Assembly (NCBI RefSeq): GCF_000472925.1
Contig: NZ_AXAS01000020.1
Location: 62,001 to 126,000 of the forward strand
DNA: 64,000 bases
Direction: 5' to 3'
From: Bradyrhizobium sp. Ec3.3
GTDB taxonomy: Bacteria; Pseudomonadota; Alphaproteobacteria; Rhizobiales; Xanthobacteraceae
Positions 61,359 through 64,000 of this stretch are shown piece by piece. Position numbers and translations under genes: made by a program. The notes beneath the pieces are model-generated. The model was not told the origin of the DNA. It searched no databases and worked only from the letters and a program-made list of their open reading frames with translations. Position 1 is the stretch's first letter; the number at the start of each line of letters is the position of its first letter.

Positions 61359-61562
61359 ATGGTCACGATCAATATCCTCGACAAGCCGATCGAACGCATC
61401 CGCGAGACCTGCGAGATGATGGGCGCGCGCGACAAATTCGAACGCACCCTCCCTGAGCTCGAGACCTTCCTCGAATCAGAGATTGCCAGAGGCGAGACCG
61501 GCGAGGCGCGGCTCACCTATGACGGGCTCTGCTTCCTCAAGGGAGCCTTTGCGCGGAAGTGA
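61359..61562 (+). CDS. Small hypothetical protein
   Basis: A 67-residue cytosolic protein: MVTINILDKPIERIRETCEMMGARDKFERTLPELETFLESEIARGETG..LCFLKGAFARK. Helical and charged. A TTG at 61350 is an alternative start. Not recognised. It converges with the DUF3072 gene, with 9 bp between their stops. Confidence 0.55.
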   Translation: MVTINILDKPIERIRETCEMMGARDKFERTLPELETFLESEIARGETGEARLTYDGLCFLKGAFARK

Positions 61563-61571
61563 TCCGGCACC

Positions 61572-61766
61572 TCAGAACGAGTTGGCAAGCTCGATCTCGG
61601 CCTCCAGCGCCTGGATGCGTTTTGCGGCCTCGTCGAAGCTGAGATCCCTCGCATACTGGCTTGGCTGATAGGCCTCCTCGCTCAGCCGCCGCAGCCGCAG
61701 GACCTGGGCCCGCGTCATCTGCGCGGCGAGGAAATCCTTGGCGTCGTATTTACCTTCCACTCGCAT
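61572..61766 (-). CDS. DUF3072-like small protein
   Basis: A 64-residue protein with AAQMTRAQVLRLRRLSEEAY and LSFDEAAKRIQALEAEIE, the DUF3072 pattern (MTxxQ..L..LSEEA..L..xEA..RI..L). The function is unknown; the C-terminal helix could form a coiled coil. The ATG at 61766 follows GGAG at good spacing. Confidence 0.7.
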   Translation of the reverse strand: MRVEGKYDAKDFLAAQMTRAQVLRLRRLSEEAYQPSQYARDLSFDEAAKRIQALEAEIELANSF

Positions 61767-61803
61767 TTCCACTCTCCATCCCTGAATCGTGACTTGACTA
61801 TAT

Positions 61804-61818
61804 GTTCTTATTTTGTTC
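61804..61818. promoter_or_regulatory. Perfect alphaproteobacterial LexA (SOS) box
   Basis: GTTC-N7-GTTC direct repeat (GTTCTTATTTTGTTC), the exact alphaproteobacterial LexA consensus form. It ends 9 bases before the ATG at 61828 and lies 38 bp upstream of the divergent DUF3072 start. Either gene may be SOS-controlled. Confidence 0.65.
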
Positions 61819-61827
61819 TAACAAGCC

Positions 61828-62121
61828 ATGGACAACAGAATTAATGAAATTCGTCGTAAAATCAGTACATTAAGGTCCGAGATGGTGGACCTTGAGGCGT
61901 CGGTGCGCGACCTCGTCAACCGTGATCGCGATTGCAACGAAAGCGCGCTTCGATTGCTCGGACTGCGCCAGGACATGAAGCGGCTGATCGCTGACTGGAA
62001 GGCGGCCGGCGGCGGCGATCTCCTGCCCAATATTGGCGAGCGGATGAGTCTCCGCGCGAACGTCAAGAACGATCCCAAGAAGAACGGTCACAAAGCGGCC
62101 CACATGGCCGTGCGCCGGTGA
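61828..62121 (+). CDS. Small coiled-coil protein behind a LexA box
   Basis: A 97-residue protein. The first 60 residues form heptads (INEIRRKISTLRSEMVDLEASVRDLVNRDRDCNESALRLLGLRQDMKRL), then a basic tail (VKNDPKKNGHKAAHMAVRR). No known domain. The upstream DNA is AT-rich and carries a perfect LexA box 9 bases before the ATG. It may be a DNA-damage-induced factor; this is inference. Followed after 15 bp by another small gene. Confidence 0.6.
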   Translation: MDNRINEIRRKISTLRSEMVDLEASVRDLVNRDRDCNESALRLLGLRQDMKRLIADWKAAGGGDLLPNIGERMSLRANVKNDPKKNGHKAAHMAVRR

Positions 62122-62136
62122 AGCCGGGGGCTCGCC

Positions 62137-62361
62137 GTGGATGAGGACCCGGACGCGTACCGGATTCTGAAACTGCGCGCCGAGATCCTCGAACTTGGGT
62201 TGGCCATCCGCCAGTTGCAGCGTGCCGGCCTCGACGATGCCGCAGCCCAGCTTTTGATCGCGCGCAAGCGCGCGATGCTCGAAACGCTCGTGAAGCGCGA
62301 GCCGCAAAGCGCAGCGCAGGACCGATCCGGCCTTAACATTCCTGACATCCGACGCGGCTAA
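62137..62361 (+). CDS. Small helical hypothetical protein
   Basis: A 74-residue protein starting at GTG 62137: DPDAYRILKLRAEILELGLAIRQLQRAG..LLIARKRAMLETLVKRE. Amphipathic helices, no recognised domain. 15 bp after the coiled-coil gene, so likely the second gene of the same unit. Confidence 0.5.
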   Translation: MDEDPDAYRILKLRAEILELGLAIRQLQRAGLDDAAAQLLIARKRAMLETLVKREPQSAAQDRSGLNIPDIRRG

Positions 62362-62396
62362 GTCAGACACGTCACGCGACGTGCCGGAGCCTTCCG

Positions 62397-62597
62397 ATGT
62401 CGGATACCGAGACGACAGCTCTGCTGCGCGCGGTTCTTGATGAGGTCTGCACGGACATCCCCACATCCGAGACGGCCGCGCGCGAGCGCGTCGCCGCGAC
62501 AGTTCTCGAGATGATCCGGATGGGGTGCTGCTCGGCCGACGACCTCAGGCGAGCTGGCCGCGATGCGCTCAACCGCGCGCCGACGATGTGGCGCTAG
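62397..62597 (+). CDS. Small hypothetical protein
   Basis: A 66-residue protein: LLRAVLDEVCTDIPTSETAARERVAATVLEMIRMGCCSADDLRRAGRDAL. It contains three cysteines. The pattern is seen in Bradyrhizobium small proteins (from memory), without function. GGAG lies before the ATG. It ends near a bidirectional terminator. Confidence 0.6.
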   Translation: MSDTETTALLRAVLDEVCTDIPTSETAARERVAATVLEMIRMGCCSADDLRRAGRDALNRAPTMWR

Positions 62598-62630
62598 CGG
62601 CGTCGCTCGCATCCGCCGATCAAGAAGAAA

Positions 62631-62649
62631 GCCCCGCGGCGCGCGGGGC
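62631..62649. terminator. Bidirectional terminator
   Basis: GCCCCGCG-N3-CGCGGGGC stem with a pyrimidine-rich stretch on each exit side. It sits between two convergent genes ending at 62597 and 62671. Confidence 0.8.
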
Positions 62650-62670
62650 TTCTCAAAGGCGTAAATGGGC

Positions 62671-62898
62671 TCACTTGCTGGGCATGCTGCCGGCTTGATT
62701 GGTGCCCGGGCCGACATTGCCCTGGCTCGACGGATTGGCGGCACCGCCGCTGGACTTCATGTTCGCACCGGTCGTGGTCTGCGACGACGTCATGGACTTA
62801 TGATGCTTGGTCTTGTTGGACATCGCCTCGGCGGCAAACGGCGCGGCGGCGAGGCCGGCTGCCACGATTACGGCTAAGCCGAGATGGGTCTTCTTCAT
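62671..62898 (-). CDS. Small secreted Ser/Gly/Asn-rich protein
   Basis: A 75-residue exported protein: signal peptide MKKTHLGLAVIVAAGLAAAPFAAEA, then a disordered, low-complexity mature part (SSQTTTGANMKSSGGAANPSS). GGGAG precedes the ATG. An EcfG-like promoter lies 39 bp upstream. Function unknown. Confidence 0.65.
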   Translation of the reverse strand: MKKTHLGLAVIVAAGLAAAPFAAEAMSNKTKHHKSMTSSQTTTGANMKSSGGAANPSSQGNVGPGTNQAGSMPSK

Positions 62899-62936
62899 GC
62901 GCGGAACTCCCTTGAGTTAAATTGACGCAGGGAGCC

Positions 62937-62961
62937 AACAGCGATTGGGTGCGAGAGTTCC
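62937..62961 (-). promoter_or_regulatory. EcfG-like promoter
   Basis: On the minus strand GGAAC, 16 bases, TGTT. It fits GGAAC-N16/17-xGTT and is well placed for the secreted protein gene starting at 62898. Confidence 0.5.
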
Positions 62962-62994
62962 AGCGCGAGCGCGACATGCGCCGTTGCGCGTGCT

Positions 62995-63252
62995 TCAAGT
63001 TTCCTTGTCATCCATCAAAACGAACACGGCGCCCGTCAGCGTTGCGCCGATCGCAAAGCTCGTCACGAGCGTGATGACGAACACGAAAATGGTCGGGCTT
63101 CCGCCAGCCTTGAGCAGCGCCGCAACGGCAGGATTGATGAGCACCAGCGCGAGGCCAAAGATAAGCCCGAGGGCCGCACCCATCATCGCCTGCGTCATCA
63201 ACGTGATGGCGCCTGCCGTCGAAACCAAACGTGGCGATTTTCGCGCTCGCAT
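62995..63252 (-). CDS. Small two-span membrane protein
   Basis: An 85-residue protein with two hydrophobic helices (MTQAMMGAALGLIFGLALVLINPAVAALL and IFVFVITLVTSFAIGATLTGAVFVL). ATG 63252 has GAGGA at ideal spacing; ATGs at 63267 and 63198 are less good. A perfect EcfG-type promoter lies 26 bp upstream. Likely a stress-induced inner-membrane protein of unknown role. Confidence 0.65.
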   Translation of the reverse strand: MRARKSPRLVSTAGAITLMTQAMMGAALGLIFGLALVLINPAVAALLKAGGSPTIFVFVITLVTSFAIGATLTGAVFVLMDDKET

Positions 63253-63277
63253 TGCCGTCCTCGACAATCATCCTGAA

Positions 63278-63302
63278 AACGCACCGGATCATCGCGAGTT
63301 CC
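63278..63302 (-). promoter_or_regulatory. EcfG-type promoter, perfect consensus
   Basis: On the minus strand GGAAC, 16 bases, CGTT, an exact match to GGAAC-N16/17-CGTT. The expected start site leaves a leader of about 18 bases with the Shine-Dalgarno of the 63252 start. Confidence 0.65.
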
Positions 63303-63397
63303 TCGAACACCGCATCTTCCTGAACAAATATTCATAGTGCGCGATCTTCAGCTGGCGTTCATGCGAGGTCTGAGAGGATCGAGACTGAAGCAACGAC

Positions 63398-63634
63398 ATG
63401 GAAAGCTCGATCATGGGAAAGGTGATCTTTCTGTACCGCTCGCTTGCCTATCGCAACGCGGCGGCGGAAATGTTGCGCAAGGCGCGCACGCTGCCGCGTG
63501 GCGCGGAGCAGCGCGCAGCGCGATGCTATGCGATGGCCTTGCGCGATCTGGAACGGAGCGAAGCCTGGCTCGAGGGGCGCATCGCGGATGCGCCGTTGCA
63601 GATGCAGGCGGTAAGGGTGCGCGCCCGCCGCTAG
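63398..63634 (+). CDS. Small hypothetical protein
   Basis: A 78-residue basic helical protein: VIFLYRSLAYRNAAAEMLRKARTLPRGAEQRAARCYAMALRDLERSEAWLEGR. No known domain. ATG 63413 is an alternative start. Its stop overlaps the stop of the convergent kinase gene by four bases. Confidence 0.55.
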   Translation: MESSIMGKVIFLYRSLAYRNAAAEMLRKARTLPRGAEQRAARCYAMALRDLERSEAWLEGRIADAPLQMQAVRVRARR

Positions 63635-64000
63635 CCTGAGGCGCGCTGCAATTCGCCGGCGATCGCAGCGTCGAAATTTTCGGCCGCCGGCAGTGTCGCC
63701 TTTCGCGTCAGGGGCACTTCGAGGCGGCACAGCAGGCCCTCGGCGCGCCAATCGAATTGCGCCTGTCCGCCGAGCTGGGACTCTACGCTCGCGAGCAAGC
63801 TCTTGGTGCCGAAGCCGCGCGCCTTCGGCTGCCTGACCAGCGGCCCTCCGGATTCCTCCCAGGTCAGCGCGAGCATCTCGCCATTCACCTCCCAGCCGAT
63901 CGCAAGCCTCCCCGACCGCGTCGACAGCGCACCGTATTTGGCCGAATTGGTGAACAGCTCGTGCAGCGCCAGCGCCAGCGTTTGCGCGGTAGCAGGCACG
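63631..64000 (-). CDS. HWE-type sensor histidine kinase, C-terminal part (5' end beyond window)
   Basis: The last ~122 residues of a kinase ATPase domain. ALALHELFTNSAKYGALSTRSGRLAIGW is the N-box typical of HWE/HisKA_2 kinases, and ARGFGTKSLLASVESQLGGQAQFDW is the G-box region. HWE kinases feed response regulators such as PhyR in the general stress response of this bacterial group. That link is only suggestive here, alongside the nearby EcfG-type promoters. Confidence 0.88.
   Translation of the reverse strand, partial: VPATAQTLALALHELFTNSAKYGALSTRSGRLAIGWEVNGEMLALTWEESGGPLVRQPKARGFGTKSLLASVESQLGGQAQFDWRAEGLLCRLEVPLTRKATLPAAENFDAAIAGELQRASG

Noticed and set aside
1..64000. CRISPR arrays, prophage, insertion sequences, rRNA
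   Set aside because: No regularly spaced direct repeats, transposase or integrase frames, or rRNA-like sequence were seen on reading the window.

Overview
The window reads as a stretch of chromosome from a high-GC alphaproteobacterium of the Bradyrhizobium type. The evidence is a form IC (red-type) RuBisCO operon with a divergent cbbR, nadABC with a NadQ-type regulator, the short CxxxC-less chemoreceptors typical of the group, many small proteins of rhizobial families, and several interspersed palindromic repeats familiar from Bradyrhizobium genomes. The assignment is from gene content and memory of families; no database search was run.

Layout. 0-3.7 kb: nadA-nadB-nadC (de novo NAD synthesis, minus strand) with a palindromic operator in front of nadA; the likely repressor gene, nadQ, lies at 16.1-17.1 kb. 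3.9-6.2 kb: MFS transporter plus AcuI-like reductase. 7.5-13.4 kb: three tandem methyl-accepting chemotaxis receptors with different sensor regions. 13.4-22.4 kb: a frameshifted DUF2339 membrane protein, nadQ, a phosphatase, an overlapping ygfZ-tag-HD cluster, dihydroorotase and a sulfurtransferase. 22.4-24.1 kb: ECF sigma factor, DUF4142 protein and cupredoxin, with the same promoter motif in front of the sigma gene and of the DUF4142 gene. 24.3-33.3 kb: housekeeping and hypothetical genes (SRAP/YedK, CoA transferase, Nudix enzymes, FAD oxidoreductase, TsaC) and a tRNA-Pro. 34-45 kb: transport and signalling: a DctP-like binding protein, a TetR-MFS pair with matching operators, and a DctB/DctD-like two-component system followed by twin palindromes, a sigma-54 promoter and an MHS-type transporter.

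45.5-56.4 kb is the Calvin-Benson-Bassham locus: cbbR divergent from cbbF-cbbP-cbbT-cbbG-cbbA-cbbL-cbbS-cbbX-cbbE. It encodes the carboxylase, its activase, phosphoribulokinase and most of the regenerative steps. 56.9-64 kb holds stress-type genes: a Usp protein behind an FNR/FixK-type box, an HtrA protease, and a run of small secreted or basic proteins. Several of these carry GGAAC-N16/17-xGTT promoters of the kind used by the general stress sigma factor EcfG. One small gene sits behind a perfect alphaproteobacterial LexA box. The window ends inside an HWE-type histidine kinase.

Four conserved genes (7.1, 13.6, 33.8 and 60.9 kb) look split by single-base indels. That many in 64 kb suggests either residual sequencing error or real decay, and should be settled before those genes are interpreted. 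The most complete regulatory circuits visible here are NadQ/nadABC, ECF/DUF4142/cupredoxin, TetR/MFS and DctBD-like/sigma-54/MHS transporter.
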